Numbered from the stretch's first letter, positions 11,801 to 24,159 are shown. The stretch is DNA of 64,000 bases from Phytoseiulus persimilis (GCA_037576195.1 CM075103.1:24366001-24430000), one strand, 5' to 3'. Notes: generated by a model not told the origin, from the letters alone. A program made the numbers and translations.

Positions 11801-13469
11801 ATTCGGGCGGATGGGGTGATTCGGGGGAGTTCCGTGGAAGATATTCTCGAAGGGACCGTTCGTGTTGAGGCGGGGAGCCTCTCGTCCGTATCGATTGCGT
11901 GCGTTTGTTTGGGGTGGCGGGGCGGATCGACGGTTGCGGCCTCGTTGCTGGAAGTTTCTCGATGGCGATTGTGTCCGATCGGCGGACCGAGATGCAGTCA
12001 GTGCGTCGATGAGCGATTGGAGCTGGTAGTGCGTGATGTTCGGTTGTTCCGGACTCGTTTGTGCGCGGTTCCTCTGCGATGGCGTCCGTTTGGGTGGTTT
12101 CGTCGGAGTTTGAGGCTCCGTTTTCCGGGTCTTCGGGGGTGGAGGGTCCTTTTGCTTTATCTGATTGACCTTGACGCCTAAAAAAATCGCTGTTCTGCGA
12201 GCTATTGATTTTGCGCAGCTGTACGCCATCTCATCTGACGAGGAGTAAGAGTACTGTCCTTTTATCACCATGCTGCGATGTAATTTGGTGAGATCGATCA
12301 CGTCGAGCGGTATCGGGTCCTCTCTCGTGATCAGAGCGTCATTCACATCCTTGCAAGCCTTCGTGAATTCAGGCACCGTGACCGTCAGTAGAGAGCAATC
12401 TGGTCTAGTTGCCTTGAGCGATTGGGAGAACGCTCTGATTTTGGCAACCAGTTGCTCACCCCTAAAGTTCATTGCGTCGTCGAAGCCGCCGTGGAGAATG
12501 ATCTGTAGAGGTTGGGTAGACTCTTTGATCGCCTTTTCGGGCTGGGTTATTATGGAGTCCATGTCTGGTTTGGAACTGCTTCGGAATAGGACGGAGCCCT
12601 TCCCGGGCAGTTGTTCGATGATCTTGTGTCGTAGTCTTCTCGTGGAGCTGTCACCGACTATTAGGACTGATTTTTACGGCATCGGCTGACTCCTGGCTTC
12701 TTCGGAGTGCTGTGTTGATGTTTTTGCATGATGCCCGGTCTCGTCTGGGTTTGGAATGGCGGCTTGTTTTTGGGACAGACGGTGTATTTGGTCTTCCAGT
12801 TTCCTCACTTTAGAGAGTAGGAAGGTTAGGCACGACACTATCGGAGGGTTCAGTGCGATGTTCTGTTGTCGGCGATGAGCATATGCGGCATTTCCACGGG
12901 AAGTTGGCATTGTCACTTGGTTCGGCCTCGTCTGGCAGGCGGCATTTACCGTGAAACATTCTCCTGCAAGTGGAACATCGTATCATGAGTCCGTTGATTC
13001 CCTCATTACATCGAAGACAGAGTAGGTCCACGTTCATTTTGCTTGAGCGTTGCAATTTTGGAACGTTTTCTGCCTGATTCGGAGATCCGGCGGATAGTCG
13101 CCTCTTCTGTGAGTTAAGCTTTGGGTTTTGCGGTCTTTGTACTGGAGTGTTTCTGTCGCTTTCGGTGGGATTTCCGTCCTCGTCGGCCTGCGTTGTGCTT
13201 TGGGAGAGCTCCTCAAGTTCTTTGGAGGAGTCCTGAAGGCTCATTCGCTTTCCGGTGGGGTTTCCTAGCGGTGGGTCGAAGTTTCTCACCAGGTCAAGGG
13301 GCTGCTGGGGTCGAAATAGTTTCACGGTCACACATTGGCGTGATTTTCGTTGTTCGGTTTCACTGGGTTGGGATGTAACCACACAGAGTCTGGTCGCCAC
13401 TGGCCAGCAGTTTTTTAACAGTCCATGCTGGGAAATCGTCGAAATTCCTCGGAGCGATTTGAAAGACAC
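11783..13469 (-). pseudogene. CR1-like ORF1: PHD finger, coiled coil, SGNH esterase
   Basis: This is the ORF1 protein of the LINE, expected to bind the RNA. A C4HC3 PHD finger occupies residues 151-198 (C151, C154, C165, C168, H173, C176, C194, C197, with W192). A frameshift near 12810-12900 moves the frame into a short coiled coil (LLSKVRKLEDQIHRLS). An in-frame TAA at 12676-12674 interrupts just before the esterase domain. Block I is IVGDSSTRRL (GDS at 12655-12647), block III is LHGGFDDAMN, and the C-terminal block YSYSSSDEMAYS lies where the Asp-x-x-His pair is expected. The tail is Pro/Arg/Gln-rich. PHD and esterase domains in CR1-like ORF1 are established; the breaks are seen directly. 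Confidence 0.82.
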
Positions 13470-13501
13470 CAGTCACCTGTCTGCTAGCGTCTGAGAGATA
13501 A

Positions 13502-14503
13502 GGGACTACTTTTTCAACCTTAAATTCACCCAGAATTCACAGTTATCGATGGAATTTTCAAGATCTGGCACTCTTCCGTGATTGACGGAACGTCGCTACA
13601 TCGTGCAAAATCATCGGGATTCATCGAGCCAGTCGAGGGCAACGGCCACCGTTTCACCCGTGCCTCGTATCGGTACTTCGATGCCCTCTGGATACGCTGG
13701 CGGGAGCAAGTAAGCGAGGCGGATCCGTCGAAGGACGACGCTGAGTTGACCGATTCCTCTGAAGATATCCGCTCTGTTTCGGTCTGCAGCGGCAGCAGTG
13801 GTTCTTTCCGTTCCGCCGACGCGTGCATCCCGTAGCGACCTGATGGACGCCTCCTGATACTGGCGTGGCCTTGTGCATTAGGGAGGGCTGATTCGCTTGT
13901 GAGGCTCATGTTGTCAGCGCCCGGTCGGCAAACTCACCGAGTCTGTCACGATTCACGATTGTGAGTCGACAGTTTTGCTGTGTTTGCTGGTTTTCTTGTT
14001 GTCGCTGACTGTGTTCTCCGTTGATGTGAGTTGCTTGAACGCCGATAAATATTGTCGCATAGTACGGTTGGCAGTGATTTTCAGCGATGTTTGCGCGATG
14101 CATCAGCTTGTACTATGCTCCCATCGTTGACCTTGTGACTACTAGGAGTTTCAGGCGGACCGCCACCTCAGTGATATTGGTTTCCAGTATTGAACATATG
14201 GCGATGGAAAAAAAACGTGGCCAAGGTGCGAAGTTGAATCAGAGCTCCGTGGACTCAGCGTTATAACAATCTCAATTCCGACCAGCGTGCTGGTTACATG
14301 GTGCGGACAGGGGGTGATTCCTCGCGGTCGAATCCTTGCGGCTGGTTCCTGGATCTAACAAATTGAGGTCGCGCGCCTCTAACTGTGATGCTGGGGTGTC
14401 TTTCAGAGAGTGCGTGCCGGCTGGATTCACAGATGTCCAGAATGGGTCGTTTCATCATTGTCCTTGTCTTTCAGCTCCTGGTCGTCCCGATGGCTGACAG
14501 CAA
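13502..14503. other. Continuation of the interrupted island; possible minus-strand protein relic
   Basis: The minus frame 13909-13526 (127 codons) contains WPLPSTGSMNPDDF and ECQILKIPSITVNSG, which look like ordered protein. The plus frame 13578-13835 is also open and acidic/Ser-rich, so the coding strand is uncertain. With 7063-8938 this forms one region that the CR1-like element split. No family is recognised. Confidence 0.3.
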
Positions 14504-15330
14504 GTGTACACCGCGCCCCACCACGAAGCCTGTGTATGGCCTCGTCTGCCAGTCACCGTGGATGCCGATGTCGATGATGCCGAGCGCCATCGCGACATTC
14601 GTCGGAGACTCTCTCGGCCACGCTCGGTCATCCACCACGTAGTGATTACTTTCGAGGCTGCGAGGCCTCGACGACCACTGCGCGTGCCGTGCAAGTATCT
14701 TCCCGCGCACTTCCCTCTGCTAGCCTGGGCGAGAGAGACCATCGTGGGCGTTGAAGTGTTTACTCGTCTTCTGGGTGCAACCGTCACGGCCATTAATGTT
14801 CGCAACCTCCCTCGTTGGAACGACTGCCTGAACACTCTCGGAGTGGATTGTGCGCGTTATTTGGTTCACAGGCGGCGGCTCTCCCAGCCGGTAGCGGACA
14901 CCACACAGAGATCTTTTAGCCGGAGTCGCTTGTCGTCTGGCCACGGTTCGAGTTCGACCGTATCGTCTGGAGCTGCCAGTGTGACGGAGCTCGGGCCTCT
15001 CGTTGAGGCGTTTCGCGTGAGCGAAACGGCGGCTGCCGCCATCTCCTACCTTGAGCGGCAGGATCTCCCTTCAGTGGCGTTGAACTACGCGTCGTTGGCG
15101 CCCTACCTGGAGCGTTTGTACGCTGCAGGCCGAGAATATGTCTTGGCGGTCGTCGCCTCGGAACCCGACGACACTGCGTCGCGAAGTTCAAGGCCATCCT
15201 CGTGTCATCCGTCTTCGAGTTGTGGCTGCAGTACCGGCCGGCAGTCGTCCGAGCGCTATGGCAGTCCTTCCCGTCGGTGTCTTGCTTCAAGCTCCAAGGT
15301 TCAAGGCGCCCTGTCGACTGACGTCCTTCG
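14504..15330 (+). pseudogene. Unidentified protein, C-terminal frameshift
   Basis: A plus-strand frame of roughly 210 residues is followed, near 15175, by a change of frame into a further plausible segment that ends at a stop near 15321. The protein is predicted mostly helical, with LGPLVEAFRVSETAAAAI and ELWLQYRPAVVRALW as well-formed amphipathic stretches and a Ser/Arg-rich linker. No catalytic motif or zinc site is seen. It lies on the same strand as the ATPase relic and may belong to the same integrated unit, but that is inference. Confidence 0.35.
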
Positions 15331-15409
15331 GCAGCAGCGGTCAACTGACAACTGTAAACTTGTAGAAGACAGTTTCGATCTTTCTTGTGAAGAACGCAAT
15401 TAAAACTGA

Positions 15410-16976
15410 GAGCTTCCATGGCTCGATTTCCCCCGTACCGTATCGACGCATTCATAGTACCTTTCAAGTACCTGAAAATTCGTTTCACAACGAGCCAATC
15501 ACCTAGGGTCGGACTTTCCAGAGAACGAGCAGCTTTGCTGACCGCAAAAGAAATTCCAGGACGAGTTGCATTTGTGAGATGCATGAGACTTCCAACTGCC
15601 GAACGATAAGGAACTTTGGGTGGAAGATTCCCAGTTTCCTCTTTGTCATCTTTAGTGGCTGGCGTAGATACAGGGTTGGATTCTGCCACGCCAAACTGCT
15701 CTAAAATTCGTTTGGTATAGGCTTCTTGACTTATACTCATCGTACCATCCATGCCCACCGCGATTTTCATGCCGAGATAGCTTTCCAGAGTACCAATAGT
15801 GATTTTGAATGTGGCTTTTAACTGATCAAGGAAGCCCTTGATTTCTTCGTCATCACTCCCCACAACAAGCCCATCATCGACATAAATCACCACATACAGA
15901 GATTTGCCTCCCCTTTCCCGACAAAACAAGCATGGGTCAGCAGAGCTTTTCTTCAGCGCCTTCTTTTCGAGAAATTCTACCAGTCTTTGGTTCCAACATC
16001 GGGGAGCTCGTTTCAACCCGTAGAGACTTCGTTTCAAACGGTACACTTTATCAGTGACATCTTGAAACCCTTCAGGCTGCTCGAGGTAAACTTCCTCTTC
16101 GAGATTCCCGTACAGGAACGCTGACTTGACATCGAATTGAGCAAGCTTGAGTCGACAAGAAGAGGCCACAGTCAACAGACAGCGAACTGTGCTGTATCGG
16201 GCTATTGGACTGAAGGTCTCATCATAATCGATTCCGAATTTCTGAGCATATCCTTTTGCGACGAGACGTGCTTTGAACTTCTGTTTGCCTTCCCCGATGT
16301 CCTTCATGCACAGAACCCACCAGCTTTTCACAATGCTCGCATGATGAGGTCGATCCACCAAAATCCAAACCTGATTTTCCTCAATTGAGGCAAGTTCTCC
16401 CTTCATGGCATTGAGCCATTGTTCTCTTTGAACTAATGTAACTGCCTCATGATACGAACTTGGATTCTTTATGCATATCGACGGAGTTCCTCCCGCCTGA
16501 AATACAGCACATGACATCCTCCTTGCGGCTTTACCACCAACTTGAAGAGTCTCCCCTGAACTGCCAGTTGAGCTTTCAGAGCTGCTCGAATGTACTTCCG
16601 ATCCCGGAGTATCTTTTCCTAACTCCTCCTCAACGAACGACATTCCGAAAGTTGTCTGTTTAGAGGTTTCCAAACTTGTGTCCTCCAGACGCGACGGAAA
16701 TCGTCTTTCAGCAGTCACTTGACAGGTCCTCTCGGTTTTGACTCTCACATCGTGGCTACAAATTAGTTTTTCTCTGGACGGTACCCAGACACGATATCCG
16801 TCTCTTTAATTGACATATCCGACAATGTGACCACACAAAGCTTTAGAGTTGAACTTCTTACGGTACTTCTTCGGGATGTAAACGTAGCATTCGGTTCCGA
16901 ATATTCTCAAATTCTTTAGACTGCCAACCGACCTTCCAAACCAGAGTTCGAAGGGAACTTTTCCTTCTATAGATGA
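15410..16976 (-). pseudogene. CopD integrase C-terminus and reverse transcriptase
   Basis: Just inside the Helitron boundary is the end of the Copia integrase (PFELWFGR, FGTECYVYIPKKY, GHIVGYV), with an in-frame stop after GYVN. The open frame 16748-15410 then shows the Copia RT: WLNAMKGELASIEENQVW, FKARLVAKGYAQ, QFDVKSAFLYGNLEEE, YGLKRAPRCWN and YVVIYVDDGLVVGSDD (YVDD at 15884-15873). The domain ends at FRYLKGTM, and the RNase H block (DADWAG-like) is absent. RT copies the element RNA into cDNA in a virus-like particle. Confidence 0.88.
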
Positions 16977-19900
16977 CCAGCCGGCCTTTGGCCGACTGGA
17001 GTCGGCCGCGCTGCGCGCGGTTATACGGCGCTCCCTGCCATCGAGGCACTTTTCTCTCCCTTCACTAGGTCAGCATTCTGATTTTGAAAAATATGGTCAG
17101 ATTGACCCCGGAATCACCCCTTCGGAGTTGGGAAGTAATGCTCAGATCGGTCTCGGAATCACCCCTACAGAGTTGGAAAGTGGTGCTCAGATTGATCACG
17201 GAATCACCTCTCCAAAGTTGGAAATTAATGCTCAGATTGAGCCCGGAATCACCCCTCCGGAGTTGGGAAGTAATGCTCAGATTGGTCTCGGAATCAACCC
17301 TTCAGAGTTGGGAAGTAATGCTCAGATTGGTCTCGGAATCAACCCTTCAGAGTTGGGGAGTAATGCTCAGATTGGTCTCGGAATCACCCCTCCAGAGTTG
17401 GGAAGTAATGCTCAGATTGGTCTCGGAATCAACCCTCCAGAGTTGGAAAGTAATGCTCAGATTGGCCCCGGAATCAGCCCTTCAGAGTTGGAAAGTAATG
17501 CTCAGATCGGTATCGGAATCACCCCTCCAGAGTTGGAAAGTAGTGCTCAGATTGGTCACGGAATCACCTCTCCAAAGTTGGAAATTAATGCTCAGATTGA
17601 GCCAGGAATCACCCCTCCGGAGTTGGGAAGTAATGCTCAGATTGGTCTCGGAATCAACCCTTCAGAGTTGGGAAGTAATGCTCAGATTGGTCTCGGAATC
17701 AACCCTCCAGAGTTGGAAAGTAATGCTCAGATTGGCCCCGGAATCACCCCTTCAGAGTTGGAAAGTAATGCTCAGATCGGTCTCGGAATCACCCCTCCAG
17801 AGTTGGAAAGTAGTGCTCAGATTGGTCACGGAATCACCTCTCCAAAGTTGGAAATTAATGCTCAGATTGAGCCCGGAATCACCCCTCCGGAGTTGGGAAG
17901 TAATGCTCAGATTGGTCTCGGAATCACCCCTCCAGAGTTGGGAAGTAATGCTCAGATTGGTCTCGGAATCAACCCTTCAGAGTTGGGGAGTAATGCTCAG
18001 ATTGGTCTCGGAATCACCCCTCCAGAGTTGGGAAGTAATGCTCAGATTGGTCTCGGAATCAACCCTCCAGAGTTGGAAAGTAATGCTCAGATTGGCCCCG
18101 GAATCACCCCTTCAGAGTTGGAAAGTAATGCTCAGATCGGTATCGGAATCACCCCTCCAGAGTTGGAAAGTAGTGCTCAGATTGATCACGGAATCACCTC
18201 TCCAAAGTTGGAAATTAATGCTCAGATTGAGCCCGGAATCACCCCTCCGGAGTTGGGAAGTAATGCTCAGATTGGTCTCGGAATCAACCCTTCAGAGTTG
18301 GGAAGTAATGCTCAGATTGGTCTCGGAATCACCCCTCCAGAGTTGGGAAGTAATGCTCAGATTGGTCTCGGAATCAACCCTTCAGAGTTGGGAAGTAATG
18401 CTCAGATTGGTCTCGGAATCACCCCTCCAGAGTTGGGAAGTAATGCTCAGATTGGTCTCGGAATCAACCCTTCAGAGTTGGGAAGTAATGCTCAGATTGG
18501 TCTCGGAATCACCCCTCCAGAGTTGGAAAGTAATGCTCAGATTGGCCCCGGAATCACCCCTCCAGAGTTGGGAAGTAATGCTCAGATTGGTCTCGCAATC
18601 AACCCTTCAGAGTTGGGAAGTAATGCTCAAGATTGGTCTCGGAATCACCCCTCCAGAGTTGGGAAGTAATGCTCAGATTGGTCTCGGAATCACCCCTCCA
18701 GAGTTTGGAAGTAATGCTCAGATTGGTCACGGAATCACCTCTCCAAAGTTGGAAATTAATGCTCAGATTGAGCCCGGAATCACCCCTCCGGAGTTGGGAA
18801 GTAATGCTCAGATTGGTCTCGGAATCACCCCTCCAGAATTGGGAAGTAATGCTCAGATTGGTCTCGGAATCACCCCTCCAGAGTTGGGAAGTAATGCTCA
18901 GATTGGTCTCGGAATCAACCCTCCAGAGTTGGGAAGTAATGCTCAGATTGGTCTCGGAATCACCCCTCCGGAGTTGGGAAGTAATGCTCAGATTGGTCTC
19001 GGAATCAACCCTCCAGAGTTGGAAAGTAATGCTCAGATTGGCCCCGGAATCACCCCTTCAGAGTTGGAAAGTAATGCTCAGATCGGTATCGGAATCACCC
19101 CTCCAGAGTTGGGAAGTTATGCTCAGATTGGTCTCGCAATCAACCCTTCAGAGTTGGAAAGTAATGCTCAGATTGGTCTCGGAATCACCCCTCCAGAGTT
19201 GGGAAGTAATGCTCAGATTGGTCTCGGAATCAACCCTTCAGAGTTGGGAAGTAATGCTCAGATTGGTCTCGGAATCAACCCTCCAGAGTTGGAAAGTAAT
19301 GCTCAGATTGGCCCCGGAATCACCCCTTCAGAGTTGGAAAGTAATGCTCAGATCGGTATCGGAATCACCCCTCCAGAGTTGGAAAGTAGTGCTCAGATTG
19401 ATCACGGAATCACCTCTCCAAAGTTGGAAATTAATGCTCAGATTGAGCCCGGAATCACCCCTCCGGAGTTGGGAAGTAATGCTCAGATTGGTCTCGGAAT
19501 CAATCCTTCAGAGTTGGGAAGTAATGCTCAGATTGGTCTCGGAATCACCCCTCCAGAGTTGGGAAGTAATGCTCAGATTGGTCTCGGAATCAACCCTCCA
19601 GAGTTGGAAAGTAATGCTCAGATTGGCCCCGGAATCACCCCTTCAGAGTTGGAAAGTAATGCTCAGATCGGTATCGGAATCACCCCTCCAGAGTTGGGAA
19701 GTAATGCTCAGATTGGTCTCGCTATCAACCCTTCAGAGTTGGAAAGTAATGCTCAGATTGGTCTCGGAATCACCCCTCCAGAGTTGGGAAGTAATGCTCA
19801 GATTGGTCTCGGAATCAACCCTCCAGAGTTGGGAAGTAATGCTCAGATTGGTCTCGGAATCACCCCTCCAGAGTTGGGAAGTAATGCTCGGATTGGTCTC

Positions 19901-22900
19901 GGAATCAACCCTTCAGAGTTGGGGAGTAATGCTCAGATTGGTCTCGGAATCACCCCTCCAGAGTTGGGAAGTAATGCTCAGATTAGTCTCGCAATCAACC
20001 CTTCAGAGTTGGGAAGTAATGCTCAGATTGGTCTCGCAATCAACCCTTCAGAGTTGGGAAGTAATGCTCAGATTGGTCTCGGAATCACCCCTCCAGAGTT
20101 GGGAAGTAATGCTCAGATTGGTCTCGGAATCACCCCTCCAGAGTTGGGAAGTAATGCTCAGATTGGTCTCGCAATCAACCCTTCAGAGTTGGGAAGTAAT
20201 GCTCAGATTGGTCTCGGAATCACCCCTCCAGAGTTGGGAAGTAATGCTCAGATTGGTCTCGGAATCAACCCTTCAGAGTTGGGGAGTAATGCTCAGATTG
20301 GTCTCGCAATCAACCCTTAAGAGTTGGGAAGTAATGCTCAGATTGGTCTCGGAATCACCCCTCCAGAGTTGGGAAGTAATGCTCAGATTGGTCTCGCAAT
20401 CAACCCTTCAGAGTTGGGAAGTAATGCTCAGATTGGTCTCGGAATCACCCCTCCAGAGTTGGGAAGTAATGCTCAGATTGGTCTCGGAATCACCCCTCCA
20501 GAGTTGGGAAGTGATGCTCAGATTGGTCACGGAATCACCTCTCCAAAGTTGGAAATTAATGCTCAGATTGAGCCCGGAATCACCCCTCCGGAGTTGGGAA
20601 GTAATGCTCAGATTGGTCTCGGAATCAACCCTCCAGAGTTGGGAAGTAATGCTCAGATTGAGCCCGGAATCACCCCTCCGGAGTTGGGAAGTAATGCTCA
20701 GATCGGTATCGGAATCGCCCCTCCAGAGTTGGGAAGTAATGCTCAGATTGGTCTCGCAATCAACCCTTCAGAGTTGGAAAGTAATGCTCAGATTGGTCTC
20801 GGAATCAACCCTCCAGAGTTGGAAAGTAATGCTCAGATCGGTATCGGAATCACCCCTCCAGAGTTGGGAAGTAATGCTCAGATTGGTCTCGCAATCAACC
20901 CTTCAGAGTTGGAAAGTAATGCTCAGATTGGTCTCGGAATCACCCCTCCAGAGTTGGGAAGTAATGCTCAGATTGGTCTCGGAATCAACCCTCCAGAGTT
21001 GGGAAGTAATGCTCAGATTGGTCTCGGAATCACCCCTCCAGAGTTGGGAAGTAATGCTCAGATTGGTCTCGCAATCAACCCTTCAGAGTTGGGAAGTAAT
21101 GCTCAGATTGAGCCCGGAATCAACCCTTCAGAGTTGGGAAGTAATGCTCAGATTGGTCTCGGAATCACCCCTCCAGAGTTGGGAAGTAATGCTCAGATTG
21201 GTCTCGGAATCAACCCTTCAGAGTTGGGGAGTAATGCTCAGATTGGTCTCGCAATCAACCCTTCAGAGTTGGGAAGTAGAGCTCAGATCGGTATCGGAAT
21301 CACCCCTCCAGAGTTGGGAAGTAATGCTCAGATTGGTCTCGGAATCACCCCTTCAGAGTTGGGAAGTAGAGCTCAGATCGGTATCGGAATCACCCCTCCA
21401 GAGTTGGGAAGTAATGCTCAGATTGGTCTCGGAATCACCCCTCCAGAGTTGGGAAGTAATGCTCAGATTGGTCTCGCAATCAACCCTTCAGAGTTGGGAA
21501 GTAATGCTCAGATTGGTCTCGGAATCACCCCTCCAGAGTTGGGGAGTAATGCTCAGATTGGTCTCGGAATCAACCCTCCAGAGTTGGGAAGTAATGCTCA
21601 GATTGGTCTCGCAATCAACCCTTCAGAGTTGGGAAGTAATGCTCAGATTGGTCTCGGAATCACCCCTCCAGAGTTGGGGAGTAATGCTCAGATTGGTCTC
21701 GGAATCAACCCTCCAGAGTTGGGAAGTAATGCTCAGATTGGTCTCGGAATCACCCCTCCAGAGTTGGGAAGTAATGCTCAGATTGGTCTCGCAATCAACC
21801 CTTCAGAGTTGGGAAGTAATGCTCAGATTGGTCTCGGAATCACCCCTCCAGAGTTGGGAAGTAATGCTCAGATTGGTCTCGGAATCAACCCTTCAGAGTT
21901 GGGGAGTAATGCTCAGATTGGTCTCGCAATCAACCCTTCAGAGTTGGGAAGTAGAGCTCAGATCGGTATCGGAATCACCCCTCCAGAGTTGGGAAGTAAT
22001 GCTCAGATTGGTCTCGGAATCACCCCTCCAGAGTTGGGAAGTAATGCTCAGATTGGTCTCGGAATCAACCCTTCAGAGTTGGGGAGTAATGCTCAGATTG
22101 GTCTCGGAATCACCCCTCCAGAGTTGGGAAGTAATGCTCAGATTGGTCACGGAATCACCTCTCCAAAGTTGGAAATTAATGCTCAGATTGAGCCCGGAAT
22201 CACCCCTTCGGAGTTGGGAAGTAATGCTCAGATTGGTCTCGGAATCAACCCTTCAGAGTTGGGAAGTAATGCTCAGATTGAGCCCGGAATCACCCCTCCG
22301 GAGTTGGGAAGTAATGCTCAGATTGGTCTCGGAATCACCCCTCCAGAGTTGGGAAGTAATGCTCAGATTGGTCTCGGAATCACCCCTCCAGAGTTGGGAA
22401 GTAATGCTCAGATTGGTCTCGGAATCAACCCTCCAGAGTTGGGAAGTAATGCTCAGATTGGTCTCGGAATCACCCCTCCAGAGTTGGGAAGTAATGCTCA
22501 GATTGGTCTCGGAATCAACCCTCCAGAGTTGGGAAGTAATGCTCAGATTGGTCTCGGAATCACCCCTCCAGAGTTGGGAAGTAATGCTCAGATTGGTCTC
22601 GGAATCAACCCTCCAGAGTTGGGAAGTAATGCTCAGATTGGTCTCGGAATCAACCCTTCAGAGTTGGAAAGTAATGCTCAGATTGGCCCCGGAATCACCC
22701 CTCCAGAGTTGGAAAGTAATGCTCAGATTGGTCTCGGAATCACCCCTCCAAGTTTTGGAAAGTATGGTCAGATTGGTTCTAGAATCACCCCTCCAGCTTT
22801 TGAAGAGTATAGTCAGACTCGTACCTCTCCACCTCATCCAATCACCTCTCCAGACTCGGGACAGTCAAGGTCGGATTGGCCCCGGAATCACTCCCATGTG

Positions 22901-22971
22901 TTCCAGAAAAAGTGCGGACGAACAGACAAACTGACAAACTTACAGACGAAGCCTATTATATATAGTAAGGA
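16977..22971 (-). mobile_element. Non-autonomous Helitron, 5,995 bp, filled by a 45-bp array
   Basis: Read on the minus strand the element starts with TCCTTACTATATATAATAGG and ends with CTGG (the CTRR rule). It lies between an A and a T with no target duplication, as Helitrons do. A stem-loop of 8-bp arms (GGCCGACT/AGTCGGCC) at 17007-16990 ends 9 bases before the terminal CTGG. Removing 16977-22971 leaves the CopD integrase reading frame continuous at that point, which independently confirms both boundaries. No Rep/helicase gene is present, so it would have moved with help from another Helitron. Confidence 0.85.
17081..22827. repeat. 45-bp tandem repeat array, about 127 copies
   Basis: The consensus unit contains GGAATCACCCCTCCAGAG, TTGGGAAGTAATGCTCAG and ATTGGTCTC. 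It is repeated almost without length change from about 17081 to 22827, and the last units are more diverged. Variants recur in blocks, for example units with AAGTTGGAAATTAATGC near 17210, 17570, 17840, 18200, 18740, 19420, 20540 and 22160, separated by multiples of 45. Because 45 is divisible by 3 and the unit lacks stops in two plus frames, long artificial reading frames (to 1,433 codons) appear. They are not taken as genes. Confidence 0.95.
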
Positions 22972-23930
22972 TATACCAGTGCGATTCAGAGTGTAAGCTG
23001 CTGTGTTACATGCTTCCGCCCATAATGCTCTTGGCAGCTTACTTGAGCACAGCATTGACCTGGCAGCCTCAACGATTGTTCTGTTTTCTCGCTCCCCGAG
23101 CCACAGAGCTCCGGCGAATACGATGGGGAAACACAATGTTCGATACCATGTTTACCCAGTAACTTGGATACTTTATGATTCACAAACTCGCCTCCGCCAT
23201 CAGTCCTGAGTCGTCGCACAGTATGTCCATTCGCTCTTGCTTCATTCAAGAATCGTTCGAAGGAGTCACATAACTCAGTTTTCCGTTTGAGAAAGAACAA
23301 GCGACGATCCCGGCTGACATCATCTTTGTAACAAACGTAGGAACGATTGCCACCGAGAGATTGAGGGCTCATGGGTGCATTTACGTATGCATGAATCAGC
23401 TCTCCGATCTCAGAAGCAGCACGTTCCGTCTTTTTCCTATACGGTAATCGATGCATCTTTCCCTCAGCGCAGCCATCACAGAAATTTTCTCCATCTTCCT
23501 CGATGTTGATTCCCATATTTTTTATAACACTCTTCACGTGCCTTCTATCCTGATGAGCGAGTGGTTCATGATAAAGTTGCAAGGACCCGGATTTATTGAC
23601 CAGATTCACTTGAACTCCATTCCTTGGTTTAACAACCGAGATGTTCATCACGAACTGGCCATCTTGTTGATACCCTTTGACTATAACTTTGCCAAAACTA
23701 TCCCGTATTCTGACACCTTTCTCGTTTATGATCGTAGTGTAGCCTTTCTTAGATGCCAATCGCACAGACATAAAAGACACACTAGCATCTGGCACAGAGA
23801 GAACGTCTTGCAGGATCAATTCTCTCTTGATTCCGCTAATTTCAGTAGTCACCCGGGTATTTCCTTCTCCATACGCAAACATCTTCACACCCTTCTTCCC
23901 CAGCAAAATCGATTCCGGTGTTTTGAACAA
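22972..23930 (-). pseudogene. CopD protease end and integrase core
   Basis: The frame includes the post-protease block LQDVLSVPDASVSFMSVRLA, the HHCC zinc region (LYHEPLAHQDRRHV...CDGCAEGK) and an integrase core with LRTDGGGEF as the second catalytic Asp. The first catalytic Asp appears replaced by Tyr (LIHAYVN where HADVN is usual). A frameshift follows the second Asp block. The remaining segment ENRTIVEAARSML...TLNRTG lies in another frame and runs up to the Helitron end. Confidence 0.85.
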
Positions 23931-24159
23931 TTTGAAGGTTTCAAAGGCACCACGATCATTGCTTATATGCCGGGAGGCGCCGCTGTCACAATACCATTTA
24001 CTCGGGTCTTGATGTCCATCGGAAGCTTCAAGGACGATGACAGCGAAGGCCGCATCAGTTTTCGTCTCACTTATACCTGTGAAGTGCGCCGCTTTTTCAG
24101 ATTTCTTGGGGCACTCTGCTGCCCAATGCCCGAGTTTCTGACCTTTTCTGCATGGTAAC

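Larger units (their letters stand above)
8952..13488 (-). mobile_element. Full-length CR1-like non-LTR retrotransposon
   Basis: A minus-strand LINE of about 4.5 kb has both ends defined: a 13-bp target duplication (GTCTGAGAGATAA), a 5' end 19 bp before the ORF1 start, and a 3' end with AATAAA followed by short TTGA repeats. ORF1 carries a PHD finger, a coiled coil and an SGNH esterase domain. ORF2 carries APE endonuclease, reverse transcriptase and a Cys/His tail. This is the layout described for CR1-like elements. Two frameshifts and one stop make this copy inactive. Confidence 0.88.

Noticed and set aside
17081-22827. CRISPR-like array
   Set aside because: Units are directly adjacent with no unique spacers, and the context is eukaryotic.
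17084-22996. Giant open reading frames (513-1,433 codons) of repeats such as ELGSNAQIGLGI
   Set aside because: They arise because the 45-bp unit is stop-free in two frames at once. Frames overlap, lack a defined start and sit inside a Helitron, so they are treated as an array and not as genes.
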